Below, piece by piece: positions 1-6,794 of a stretch of 9,130 bases of DNA (within the stretch, counting starts at the first letter, position 1; each line of letters opens with the position of its first letter). The DNA lies in the NCBI GenBank assembly GCA_009699165.1, contig WLOR01000057.1, positions 1 to 9,130 on the forward strand, written 5' to 3'. The DNA comes from Actinomycetota bacterium (GTDB taxonomy: Bacteria > Actinomycetota > Actinomycetes > Nanopelagicales > Nanopelagicaceae). The position numbers and the translations under genes are program-made. The notes under the pieces are model-generated. The model saw nothing but the letters and a program-made list of their open reading frames with translations, did not search any database and was not told the DNA's origin.

Positions 1-62
1 AGATCGTTGAAGTTTCACGCCTAGATCAAGCACTTTCTAGGGTAAAAATAGCTGGAGAATGA
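1..62 (+). CDS. C-terminal end of an upstream gene (possibly radA), 5' truncated
   Basis: Of the three plus-strand frames here, only the one starting at base 3 stays open. It encodes 19 residues (IVEVSRLDQALSRVKIAGE) and stops at TGA 60-62, overlapping the mutY ATG by 4 nt (ATGA). The pattern V-x-V-x-x-L-x-x-A-L resembles the extreme C-terminus of RadA/Sms, the DNA-repair ATPase, whose gene lies near disA and mutY in many Actinobacteria. Nineteen residues are too few to prove this, and another gene is possible. That the frame is coding is supported by its being the only open frame and by the ATGA coupling seen at several other junctions in the window. Confidence 0.5.
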   Translation, partial: IVEVSRLDQALSRVKIAGE

Positions 63-910
63 ACCAACTCGAACATCCGATAGTTAAGTGGTTTGCAAAA
101 AATAAGCGAGATTTGCCATGGCGCAAAACATCGCCGTGGGGTGTGATGGTGAGTGAATTTATGTTGCAACAGACTCCTGTACATCGGGTTTTACCTAAGT
201 GGATTGAATGGATGGATTGTTGGCCAACTGCGGCCGATTTAGCAAAAGCATCACCTGCGCAAGTAATTACAGCATGGGGCCGACTCGGCTATCCGCGTCG
301 CGCACTTCGTTTACATGCAGCTGCACAAATCATCGCTGAAGATTTCAACAATGAGGTTCCTGCGGATTCGCAGACTCTGTTAGCACTACCTGGTATCGGC
401 GAATATACAGCCGCTGCAATCTCTGCCTTTGCATTTGAGCAACGAACATTAGTAATGGATATTAATATCCGTAGAGTTTTAACTCGAATTATTGATGGTG
501 AAGAACATCCAAAACCCGCACCATCGGCTGCAGAAAAATCTGCACGATTGAGTTTGGTTCCTTTAAAAAATGCGCATGTATGGGCGGCTGCAACAATGGA
601 GTTCGGTGCGCTTATATGTACTTCGAAAAATCCTTCTTGTGAACTCTGCCCAGTTATCAGCCAATGTCAGTGGCGCAAGAATGGATATCCAAAAACACAC
701 CTAGTCAGAAAATCCCAAGATTGGCATGGCACCGATCGCAAATGCCGCGGCACAATTGTGCAAGCTTTGCGCGAGAATGAATCTCTTACCGAATCTGCAA
801 TCAAAAAACTCTGGCCCGATGAATCTCAGGTCGAAAAGGCGTTGAAAACATTGACTGATGACCTACTTATTCAAAGGCTTCCCCGTAATCGCTATAGACT
901 TCCGCAATGA
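59..910 (+). CDS. mutY: A/G-specific adenine DNA glycosylase MutY
   Basis: MutY removes adenine mispaired with 8-oxoguanine or guanine, the first step of base-excision repair that prevents G:C to T:A transversions. The 283-aa protein has the HhH-GPD fold: the glycosylase motif SEFMLQQT at 32-39 with catalytic Glu33, a helix-hairpin-helix LPGIGEYTAAAI at about 110-121, and catalytic Asp134 in VMDINIRRVL. The [4Fe-4S] loop is intact as C187-x6-C194-x2-C197-x5-C203. WGRLGYPRRALRLH near residue 73 is the actinobacterial form of the family motif. After about residue 210 there is a short winged-helix-like tail instead of the MutT/NUDIX-like 8-oxoG reader of E. coli MutY, and such short forms are usual in Actinobacteria. 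The ATG overlaps the preceding stop (ATGA). GGAG at 54-57 ends 1 nt before the ATG, too close for a normal Shine-Dalgarno, so coupled translation is likely. No later start would keep the N-terminal helix. Identification is very secure. Confidence 0.97.
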   Translation: MNQLEHPIVKWFAKNKRDLPWRKTSPWGVMVSEFMLQQTPVHRVLPKWIEWMDCWPTAADLAKASPAQVITAWGRLGYPRRALRLHAAAQIIAEDFNNEVPADSQTLLALPGIGEYTAAAISAFAFEQRTLVMDINIRRVLTRIIDGEEHPKPAPSAAEKSARLSLVPLKNAHVWAAATMEFGALICTSKNPSCELCPVISQCQWRKNGYPKTHLVRKSQDWHGTDRKCRGTIVQALRENESLTESAIKKLWPDESQVEKALKTLTDDLLIQRLPRNRYRLPQ

Positions 911-1380
911 TTCGTTATGCAACTAAGGCGGATGTGCCACGTATTCATCAGCTAATTAAGGATTTAGCTGAGTACGAAAAAGCACCACTTGAGGCCAAGG
1001 CTAGCCTTGAGCAGATTGAAGCGTCGCTCTTTTCTCCTAACCCACATGCCTTTTGTCATGTTGTTGATGTAGATGGAGAAGTTGTTGGTATCTCAATCTG
1101 GTTCTTGAATTACTCAACTTGGCTAGGTAAGCCAGGCATCTATCTTGAAGATTTATATATTGACCCTTCATACCGCGGTCAAGGTTTTGGTCTTTCGCTT
1201 TTGAGAGAGCTCGCAAAAATCTGCATCGAGCGCGAGTATGAAAGATTGCAGTGGTGGGTCCTAGATTGGAACCAACCATCGATTGAGTTCTACAAATCCC
1301 TTGGTGCAGTACCGATGGATGAGTGGACTGTGTTTCGCGTAAGTGGTGAGGCATTAACAAAGTTGGCCGCCAAAAGTTAA
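907..1380 (+). CDS. GNAT acetyltransferase, SSAT / thialysine N-acetyltransferase-like
   Basis: This 157-aa protein is a single GNAT domain that would transfer an acetyl group from acetyl-CoA to an amine. It resembles the spermidine/spermine and thialysine N-acetyltransferase (SSAT1/SSAT2) branch: LAEYEKAP at 20-27, NYSTWLGKPGIYLED at 68-82, the acetyl-CoA loop YRGQGFG at 89-95, and VLDWNQPSIEFYKSLGA at 118-134 with Tyr129 at the position of the SSAT general-acid tyrosine. The substrate cannot be read from sequence; polyamines, thialysine, other small amines or ornithine-like molecules are all possible. The ATG overlaps the mutY stop by 4 nt and has no Shine-Dalgarno sequence, so translation is probably coupled to mutY. 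The family is firm, the substrate is inference. The stop codon overlaps that of convergent clpC. Confidence 0.9.
   Translation: MIRYATKADVPRIHQLIKDLAEYEKAPLEAKASLEQIEASLFSPNPHAFCHVVDVDGEVVGISIWFLNYSTWLGKPGIYLEDLYIDPSYRGQGFGLSLLRELAKICIEREYERLQWWVLDWNQPSIEFYKSLGAVPMDEWTVFRVSGEALTKLAAKS
1354..1380. repeat. Nested inverted repeat over the shared stop codons
   Basis: TTAAC (1354-1358) pairs with GTTAA (1376-1380), and inside it TTGG (1363-1366) pairs with CCAA (1370-1373) around a CCG loop, with a 4 versus 2 nt internal bulge. It lies at the 3' ends of both convergent genes and includes both stop codons. Neither strand has a T-tract after it, so it is not a standard intrinsic terminator. It may give a weak 3'-end hairpin on both transcripts. 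At this size it could be chance. Confidence 0.3.
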
Positions 1381-3881
1381 GCTGTTGGTGCCTCTTCAGC
1401 TAAATCCTCTGGTGAATCCGGTGTCTGCACTTTTGGCGCACCTTTGAAAGTAAAGATCGCTTCTGCGCCTTCGCCCTCGACATCGACCACGATAATTTCG
1501 CCAGCTTTGAGTTCACCGAACAGGATTCGCTCAGAGAGCGCATCTTCAATTTCGCGTTGAATCGTTCGACGAAGTGGACGCGCTCCAAGGAGTGGGTCAT
1601 AACCGCGTGCAGCAAGTAGATCCTTAGCTGCAGGGGTTAGTTCGATTCCCATGTCCTTTGCCTGTAAACGATCATCGAGATTCTTCATCAAGAGATCAAC
1701 TATCTGAAGGATTTGATCCTTAGTTAACTGATGGAAGACGATGACATCATCGATACGGTTTAAGAACTCAGGGCGGAAATGAGTCTTAAGCTCATCGTTA
1801 ACTTTGCCCTTCATGCGCTCGTAATTTGTCTGCTCATCATCGCTATTGGCAAAACCAAGGCCAAGGCTCTTTGAGATATCACGAGTTCCGAGGTTCGTAG
1901 TCATGATGATGACGGTGTTCTTGAAGTCAACCGTGCGACCCTGTGAATCTGTTAGTCGACCATCTTCTAAGACTTGCAGAAGTGAGTTAAAGATATCTGG
2001 GTGTGCCTTTTCGATCTCATCAAAGAGAACCACAGAGAATGGGCGGCGACGAACTTTTTCAGTCAACTGTCCACCCTCGTCGTAGCCAACATACCCTGGA
2101 GGTGCACCGAATAGACGAGATGCTGTGTGGCGCTCTGAGTATTCAGACATATCGAGTTGGATTAATGCATCTTGATCTCCGAATAAGAATGATGCCAACG
2201 TGCGAGAGAGTTCGGTCTTTCCAACTCCTGATGGGCCGGCAAAGATAAATGATCCGCCTGGACGGCGTGGGTCTTTAAGACCAGCACGTGTGCGTCGGAT
2301 CGCTTGCGACAAAGCTTTAATCGCTTGGTCTTGGCCGATAACTCGATTATGAAGTTCGTCCTCCATGCGTAGCAGGCGTGCAGTTTCCTCTTCAGTTAAC
2401 TTAAAGACTGGAATTCCAGTTGATAACGAAAGCACCTGCGCGATGAGCTCTTCATCGACCTCGGTAACTTTATCTGGCTCAGTTGCTTTCCATGTCTTTT
2501 CAGCTTCGTGCTTTTCTGCGATTAAGTTCTTCTCTTTATCGCGAAGTGATGCTGCCTTTTCAAAGTCTTGTCCGTCGATTGCAGACTCTTTTTCCTTGCG
2601 AGCATCGGCGATCTTGTCATCGAATGCACGAAGCTCTGCTGGCGCAGTCATTCGCTTGATGCGAAGTCGAGAGCCAGCTTCATCGATTAAATCAATCGCC
2701 TTATCTGGCAAGAAGCGATCAGATACATAGCGATCAGCAAGATTTGCAGCTGCCGCTAAAGCGCCATCGGTAATTGACACGCGGTGGTGGGTTTCGTAAC
2801 GATCGCGAAGGCCTTTTAGAATCTCAATAGTGTGTGCGACAGATGGCTCTTTTACCTGAATCGGTTGGAATCGACGCTCAAGGGCGGCGTCTTTTTCAAC
2901 GTGCTTGCGATACTCATCAAGTGTCGTTGCTCCGATTGTCTGGAGCTCACCGCGAGCCAACATAGGCTTCAAAATACTTGCTGCATCGATTGCGCCTTCT
3001 GCAGCGCCTGCACCTACAAGGGTATGAATCTCATCGATGAAAAGAATGATGTCACCGCGAGTTTTAATCTCCTTTAAGACTTTCTTTAAACGCTCTTCGA
3101 AATCTCCACGATAACGACTTCCAGCAACAAGTGCACCTAAATCAAGTGAGTACAACTGCTTATCTTTCAATGTTTCTGGCACATCATTTTTATAGATTGC
3201 TTGTGCAAGTCCTTCAACAACTGCCGTCTTACCAACACCTGGCTCACCGATCAATACAGGGTTGTTTTTTGTACGACGTGATAAGACCTGCATGACGCGT
3301 TCAATCTCATTTTCACGGCCGATTACTGGATCGAGCTTTCCTTCACGTGCGGCCTGTGTGAGGTTGCGTCCAAATTGGTCAAGCACCAAAGATGTCGAAG
3401 GTGTTCCTTCAGCAGGTCCGCCTTGCGTAACCGCCTCTTTACCTTGGTACCCAGATAAAAGTTGAATAACTTGTTGACGAACGCGATTTAAATCTGCTCC
3501 GAGTTTTACAAGAACTTGTGCAGCAACGCCTTCGCCTTCGCGGATGAGTCCCAACAAAATATGTTCAGTACCAATGTAGTTATGACCAAGCTGAAGCGCC
3601 TCACGAAGTGAAAGCTCGAGAACTTTCTTGGCACGTGGTGTAAATGGAATATGTCCGCTTGGTGCTTGTTGACCTTGGCCGATAATCTCTTCAACTTGGG
3701 CGCGAACGCCTTCAAGGGAGATGCCTAGTGATTCAAGTGCCTTAGCTGCTACGCCTTCGCCTTCATGGATTAAGCCCAGAAGAATGTGTTCGGTGCCGAT
3801 GTAGTTGTGGTTGAGCATGCGAGCCTCTTCTTGGGCCAGGACAACAACACGGCGGGCTCGGTCTGTAAAGCGCTCAAACAT
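1377..3881 (-). CDS. clpC: ATP-dependent Clp protease ATP-binding subunit ClpC
   Basis: ClpC is the hexameric AAA+ unfoldase that feeds substrates to the ClpP peptidase in the cytoplasm. The 834-aa protein carries, in order: two Clp_N repeats (about 5-65 and 82-143, both with [13 protein letters not shown]); AAA-1 with Walker A GEPGVGKT 212-219 and Walker B ILFIDE 279-284; a short UVR-type coiled-coil middle domain (about 420-455); AAA-2 with Walker A GPSGVGKT 549-556 and Walker B VVLFDE 617-622; the ClpP-docking loop LGF at 675-677; an arginine-finger region [10 protein letters not shown] 702-711; and sensor-2 GARPLRR 766-772. The short middle domain and UVR motif mark ClpC rather than ClpB, and the docking loop supports a role with ClpP. 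Length is close to mycobacterial ClpC1. The ATG has a strong GAAGGAG site 7 nt upstream. It has its own leader and faces the mutY unit tail to tail. Identification is secure. Confidence 0.98.
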   Translation of the reverse strand: MFERFTDRARRVVVLAQEEARMLNHNYIGTEHILLGLIHEGEGVAAKALESLGISLEGVRAQVEEIIGQGQQAPSGHIPFTPRAKKVLELSLREALQLGHNYIGTEHILLGLIREGEGVAAQVLVKLGADLNRVRQQVIQLLSGYQGKEAVTQGGPAEGTPSTSLVLDQFGRNLTQAAREGKLDPVIGRENEIERVMQVLSRRTKNNPVLIGEPGVGKTAVVEGLAQAIYKNDVPETLKDKQLYSLDLGALVAGSRYRGDFEERLKKVLKEIKTRGDIILFIDEIHTLVGAGAAEGAIDAASILKPMLARGELQTIGATTLDEYRKHVEKDAALERRFQPIQVKEPSVAHTIEILKGLRDRYETHHRVSITDGALAAAANLADRYVSDRFLPDKAIDLIDEAGSRLRIKRMTAPAELRAFDDKIADARKEKESAIDGQDFEKAASLRDKEKNLIAEKHEAEKTWKATEPDKVTEVDEELIAQVLSLSTGIPVFKLTEEETARLLRMEDELHNRVIGQDQAIKALSQAIRRTRAGLKDPRRPGGSFIFAGPSGVGKTELSRTLASFLFGDQDALIQLDMSEYSERHTASRLFGAPPGYVGYDEGGQLTEKVRRRPFSVVLFDEIEKAHPDIFNSLLQVLEDGRLTDSQGRTVDFKNTVIIMTTNLGTRDISKSLGLGFANSDDEQTNYERMKGKVNDELKTHFRPEFLNRIDDVIVFHQLTKDQILQIVDLLMKNLDDRLQAKDMGIELTPAAKDLLAARGYDPLLGARPLRRTIQREIEDALSERILFGELKAGEIIVVDVEGEGAEAIFTFKGAPKVQTPDSPEDLAEEAPTA

Positions 3882-3888
3882 TGGCGTA

Positions 3889-3895
3889 CTCCTTC
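3889..3895 (-). promoter_or_regulatory. Strong ribosome binding site of clpC
   Basis: On the minus strand GAAGGAG lies 7 nt before the clpC ATG. It is one of only two good Shine-Dalgarno matches seen at gene starts in the window and fixes the clpC start. Confidence 0.85.
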
Positions 3896-3910
3896 ATCTG
3901 CGATTCGTTA

Positions 3911-3945
3911 AGCCTAATACCTCAACCGCTAAGCTCGCGAGGCGG
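3911..3945 (-). promoter_or_regulatory. Candidate clpC promoter with a palindrome at the -35 position
   Basis: This lies in the 124-bp gap between argA and clpC. On the minus strand, TAGGCT (3916-3911) fits an actinobacterial TANNNT -10 box and would place transcription start about 20-25 nt before the ATG. A 17-nt spacer upstream there is no TTGACA-like -35; instead the perfect 8-bp palindrome CTCGCGAG (3934-3941) sits there, flanked by CCGC (3926-3929) and GCGG (3942-3945). Actinobacterial clpC is often activated by ClgR, whose reported box is CGC-N5-GCG. The element here resembles that in composition but not in spacing. Promoter and operator are inference. Confidence 0.3.
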
Positions 3946-3986
3946 ATATGGCTCGATAGTTACAACCCCAGACCTAGTGCTTTTAT

Positions 3987-3999
3987 GCCCCAAATGGGC
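3987..3999. repeat. Small GC-rich hairpin downstream of argA
   Basis: GCCC (3987-3990) and GGGC (3996-3999) are complementary around a CAAAT loop, starting 6 nt past the argA stop. On the minus strand, the sense strand for argA, it is followed by ATAAAAGC rather than a T-tract. A four-base-pair stem is weak. It is the only candidate structure for ending the folP-argA transcript, which may simply continue into clpC. Confidence 0.25.
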
Positions 4000-4005
4000 C
4001 TATAT

Positions 4006-4500
4006 CTAGGCGAGAATCTTCAACATTCTGGTATTTCCCAAGGTATTTGGCTTGGCTGATTCAAGATCTAAGAACTCGGCAACACCGGCGTCATACGAGC
4101 GCAGGAGTTCGGCATATACCGATGGGTCGACTGGAGTTCCCTCAATAATCTCAAAGCCATGTCGACCAAAAAAATCCGTCTCAAAAGTTAGACAAAAAAT
4201 CCTCTTGACCCCTAGTGCGCTAGCTCTAGAGATAATGGATTCGAGAATCTGGTGGCCTACTCCTTGTCCGCGCAGATTTTCAGAGACGGCAACAGTGCGA
4301 ACTTCGGCTAAGTCTTCCCATAAAACGTGAATTGCTCCGCAGCCAACAACTGATTCACCTTCAACAGCAACGGTAAACTCCTGAACGCTTTCATAAAGTG
4401 TGACTGTCTCTTTTGTCAGCAACCGTCCCTCTGGTGCATACGAATCTATAAGTTTTCGAATGCCTTTAATATCACTTGTCCGCGCAGCACGAATCTCCAT
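4006..4500 (-). CDS. argA: Amino-acid N-acetyltransferase (N-acetylglutamate synthase, Rv2747 type)
   Basis: This 164-aa GNAT protein matches the stand-alone N-acetylglutamate synthase of Actinobacteria (M. tuberculosis Rv2747 type), which acetylates glutamate, or glutamine, from acetyl-CoA to start arginine synthesis. Family marks are the N-terminal ARTSDI, TLYESVQEF at 34-42, VVGCGAIHVLWEDLAEVRTVAV at 51-72, the acetyl-CoA loop RGQGVG at 77-82, LTFETDFFGRHGF at 104-116, and the diagnostic tail SYDAGVAEFLDLESAKPN (135-152) followed by LGNTRML. It lacks the amino-acid-kinase domain of E. coli ArgA, as expected for this type. It starts 2 nt after the lysS stop with only a weak GAAAG upstream, so it is probably translated by coupling. 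No other arginine gene is in the window. The assignment rests on remembered family sequence rather than a search; the match along the full length is strong. Confidence 0.9.
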   Translation of the reverse strand: MEIRAARTSDIKGIRKLIDSYAPEGRLLTKETVTLYESVQEFTVAVEGESVVGCGAIHVLWEDLAEVRTVAVSENLRGQGVGHQILESIISRASALGVKRIFCLTFETDFFGRHGFEIIEGTPVDPSVYAELLRSYDAGVAEFLDLESAKPNTLGNTRMLKILA

Positions 4501-4502
4501 AC

Positions 4503-6008
4503 TTAATCGCTTTCAGGTTTTACTAACGGGAACAAAATAGTTTCGCGGATTCCAAGACCAGTTAATGCCATGAGCAGTCGATCAACACCCATACCCATTC
4601 CACCCATTGGAGGCATACCAAACTCCATTGCACGCAAGAAATCTTCATCCACTTGCATCGCTTCTAAGTCACCATTGGCACCTAGTGAAGATTGTTCGAC
4701 TAAACGTTCGCGTTGAATAACTGGATCAATTAACTCTGAATAACCTGTAGCAAGTTCAAAGCCATCAACATACAAATCCCACTTTTCAGCCACGCCAGGG
4801 ATTTCACGGTGAGCACGAACAAGCGGCGACGTATCAACTGGAAAACCCATCACAAAAGTAGGCGTAATTAACTGATCCTTTGCAACGTGTTCGAAAATCT
4901 CTTCGGCAAGTTTTCCAGTTATCCACTTTGGATCAATCTTCATTCCAAGCTTTGTTGCAATCACTTTCAATTCGGCCATTGGAGTCAGTGCAGTAACACT
5001 CTGCCCGACGCCTTCAGAGATAGCCTCATATAAGGAAATTTCACGCCAGTTTCCACCCAAATCGGCTTGACGGCCATCATGGTGAGTAACGATGTGCGAG
5101 CCGGCAACAGCCATTGCCGCATTCTGAACAAGGGTACGAGTTAAATCAGCGATAGATCGCCAGTCACCATAGGCCTGATAACTCTCAATCATCGCAAACT
5201 CAGGTGAGTGCGATGAGTCCGCACCTTCATTTCTAAAATTACGGTTAATCTCAAAGACGCGTTCAATGCCACCAACAACACAACGCTTCAAAAATAACTC
5301 AGGTGCAATGCGTAGGTACAAATCCATGTCATAAGCATTTGAGAATGACTTAAATGGACGAGCCGTTGCTCCACCATGCATCACTTGTAGCATCGGTGTT
5401 TCGACCTCAATAAAATCGGCTTGGGCAAATGTACTGCGCAACGAGCTCATGACAGCTGGACGCAAACGCGCATTAGAACGTGCTTCTGGACGAACAATTA
5501 AATCCACATAACGCATACGTACGCGCGTTTCTTCAGACATTGGCTTGTGATCATTAGGTAATGGACGCAATGACTTCGCTGCTAACACCCACGAAGAAGC
5601 CAGGATAGAAAGTTCGCCTCGCTTTGATGTAATGATTTCACCCGTGACTGAAACGATGTCTCCTAAATCGATATCGGTTTTCCATGAATCTATCGATTCT
5701 TGACCGACTTTATCGAGTGAAAACATCGCTTGTAGCTCAGTGCCATCACCTTCACGCAAAGTGGCAAAGCAGAGTTTTCCAGTGTCGCGTTTAAAAATAA
5801 TACGACCTGTGAGACTTTCAATGACCCCAGTCGCAACATCGATTTGTAACCCCGCGTGCTCTTGGCGCACATCCAGCAAAGACTTAGTGCGTGGCACTGA
5901 AACTGGATATGGCTCTATGCCCGCATCGATTAAAGCAGAGCGCTTTTCGCGGCGAATCCGCAACTGCTCAGGCAGATCCTCTTCGACTGATAAATTCTCG
6001 TTGCTCAT
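4503..6008 (-). CDS. lysS: Lysine--tRNA ligase, class II (LysS)
   Basis: LysS attaches lysine to tRNA-Lys in the cytoplasm using ATP. The 501-aa protein has an N-terminal OB-fold anticodon-binding domain (about 66-143) and a class II catalytic core: motif 1 around FIEVETPMLQ (199-208), motif 2 around VFEINRNFRNEGADSSHSPEF (251-271), and motif 3 GGMGMGVDRLLMALTG (469-484). The lysine-pocket segments YLRIAPELFLKR (231-242) and FELATGYSELIDP (417-429) are intact. There is no extra N-terminal membrane region as in LysX fusions. The usual ARPF-x-TH segment reads ARPFKSFSN (216-224), with Phe in place of His. The ATG lies 21 nt after the coaX stop and has no Shine-Dalgarno sequence; the leader is pyrimidine-rich (CTCCACCCC). 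Conserved sequence begins a few residues inside the ORF, so this start fits. Function is secure. Confidence 0.97.
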   Translation of the reverse strand: MSNENLSVEEDLPEQLRIRREKRSALIDAGIEPYPVSVPRTKSLLDVRQEHAGLQIDVATGVIESLTGRIIFKRDTGKLCFATLREGDGTELQAMFSLDKVGQESIDSWKTDIDLGDIVSVTGEIITSKRGELSILASSWVLAAKSLRPLPNDHKPMSEETRVRMRYVDLIVRPEARSNARLRPAVMSSLRSTFAQADFIEVETPMLQVMHGGATARPFKSFSNAYDMDLYLRIAPELFLKRCVVGGIERVFEINRNFRNEGADSSHSPEFAMIESYQAYGDWRSIADLTRTLVQNAAMAVAGSHIVTHHDGRQADLGGNWREISLYEAISEGVGQSVTALTPMAELKVIATKLGMKIDPKWITGKLAEEIFEHVAKDQLITPTFVMGFPVDTSPLVRAHREIPGVAEKWDLYVDGFELATGYSELIDPVIQRERLVEQSSLGANGDLEAMQVDEDFLRAMEFGMPPMGGMGMGVDRLLMALTGLGIRETILFPLVKPESD

Positions 6009-6029
6009 AATGGGGTGGAGTCTAACGGT
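6009..6029 (-). promoter_or_regulatory. SD-less lysS leader with a possible -10 box
   Basis: The 21-nt coaX-lysS gap has no purine-rich ribosome binding site. On the minus strand it holds TAGACT (6024-6019), a TANNNT match whose end lies 10 nt before the ATG, the arrangement expected for a leaderless or nearly leaderless transcript. No convincing -35 element is visible. This is a suggestion only. Confidence 0.25.
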
Positions 6030-6794
6030 TCAAGCATTTCGCTCGTGAATTAGCCGAAGCCCGATCAGCGTTAAATCAGGTTCGTGGTCAGTAATTGTTT
6101 CTGAGACCCCAATAATAAGTGGCGCTAAACCGCCGGTGGCAATCACCTTCGGCGCACCAGAGTATGACTCGGCTAGTTCGGCTGTAATGCGATCTACAAG
6201 ACCATCTACTTGACCGGCAAAGCCAAAGATTGTTCCTGACTGCAACGCTTCAACAGTGTTTTTTCCGATAACACTCTTTGGTCGAATTAACTCCACTTTG
6301 CGAAGCTGTGCGGCCCGCGCCGCAAGGGCATCGACAGATATCTCAATACCAGGGGCTAGTGCACCACCTAAAAACTCACCCTTTGGCGAAACAACATCTA
6401 AATTTGTTGAGGTTCCAAAGTCCACCACTATTGCGGGGCCACCAAATAAAGTGTGCGCGGCTAAAGTGTTTACGATTCGATCTGCACCGATCTCTTTTGG
6501 GTTATCAACTAATAGGGGAACTCCGGTCTTTATTCCCGGTTCAACGATTGTTGTTCGTACATCGGCGAAATAGTCATCAATCATGCTGCGGAGTTCGCGC
6601 AAAGTTGCTGGCACCGTCGAACAGATTGATAAGCCAGTGACTGTGTAATCCTCTACTAATGAACGGTACTGAAGCCACAACTCATCGGCGGTGCTTCGTG
6701 GATCTGTCTTGACCCGCCAAGAGTGAACTAACTCATCGCTCTCAAAAACTCCTAATACTGTATTGGTATTTCCTACGTCGATTGTTAATAGCAT
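6030..6794 (-). CDS. coaX: Type III pantothenate kinase CoaX
   Basis: CoaX phosphorylates pantothenate with ATP to 4'-phosphopantothenate, the committed step of CoA synthesis; the type III enzyme differs from CoaA in fold and is not feedback-inhibited by CoA. The 254-aa protein has the ASKHA-fold marks: phosphate-1 loop TIDVGNTNT (4-12) with Asp6, the motif EIGADR (101-106) with catalytic Asp105, and the phosphate-2 region VVDFGTSTN (123-131) with Asp125. GEFLGGALAPGI (139-150) and SVIGKNTVEALQSG (174-187) follow, and IATGGLAPLI (218-227) is the adenosine-side motif. Length is normal. Its ATG overlaps the panC stop by 1 nt (TAATG), so it is coupled to the enzyme that makes its substrate. Nothing is missing from the active site. 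Confidence 0.97.
   Translation of the reverse strand: MLLTIDVGNTNTVLGVFESDELVHSWRVKTDPRSTADELWLQYRSLVEDYTVTGLSICSTVPATLRELRSMIDDYFADVRTTIVEPGIKTGVPLLVDNPKEIGADRIVNTLAAHTLFGGPAIVVDFGTSTNLDVVSPKGEFLGGALAPGIEISVDALAARAAQLRKVELIRPKSVIGKNTVEALQSGTIFGFAGQVDGLVDRITAELAESYSGAPKVIATGGLAPLIIGVSETITDHEPDLTLIGLRLIHERNA

Noticed and set aside
1037..1360. Open frame of 107 codons on the minus strand opposite the SSAT-like gene
   Set aside because: It is antisense to a clearly conserved GNAT domain, its predicted protein resembles no family I know, and it lacks a ribosome binding site context. It is a shadow frame.
2365..2730. Long plus-strand open frame (121 codons) inside clpC, with other such frames at 1846-2248, 2832-3077 and 3262-3465
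   Set aside because: All lie antisense to well-conserved ClpC domains and give serine- and arginine-rich low-complexity translations, as expected of shadow frames.
3506..3838. Near-duplicate DNA segments, for example around 3528-3595 and 3752-3815
   Set aside because: They encode the two Clp_N repeats of ClpC (both [13 protein letters not shown]), an ancient protein-level duplication common to the family, not a DNA repeat element.
4208..4230. Near-palindrome CTAGTGCGCTAG inside argA
   Set aside because: It lies within the conserved coding region, is imperfect, and has no matching copy that would suggest a regulatory or integration site; CTAG-rich runs here are likely chance.
6256..6640. Two overlapping plus-strand open frames opposite coaX
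   Set aside because: They cover the conserved GADR and DFGT motifs of CoaX on the other strand and have no recognisable protein features.
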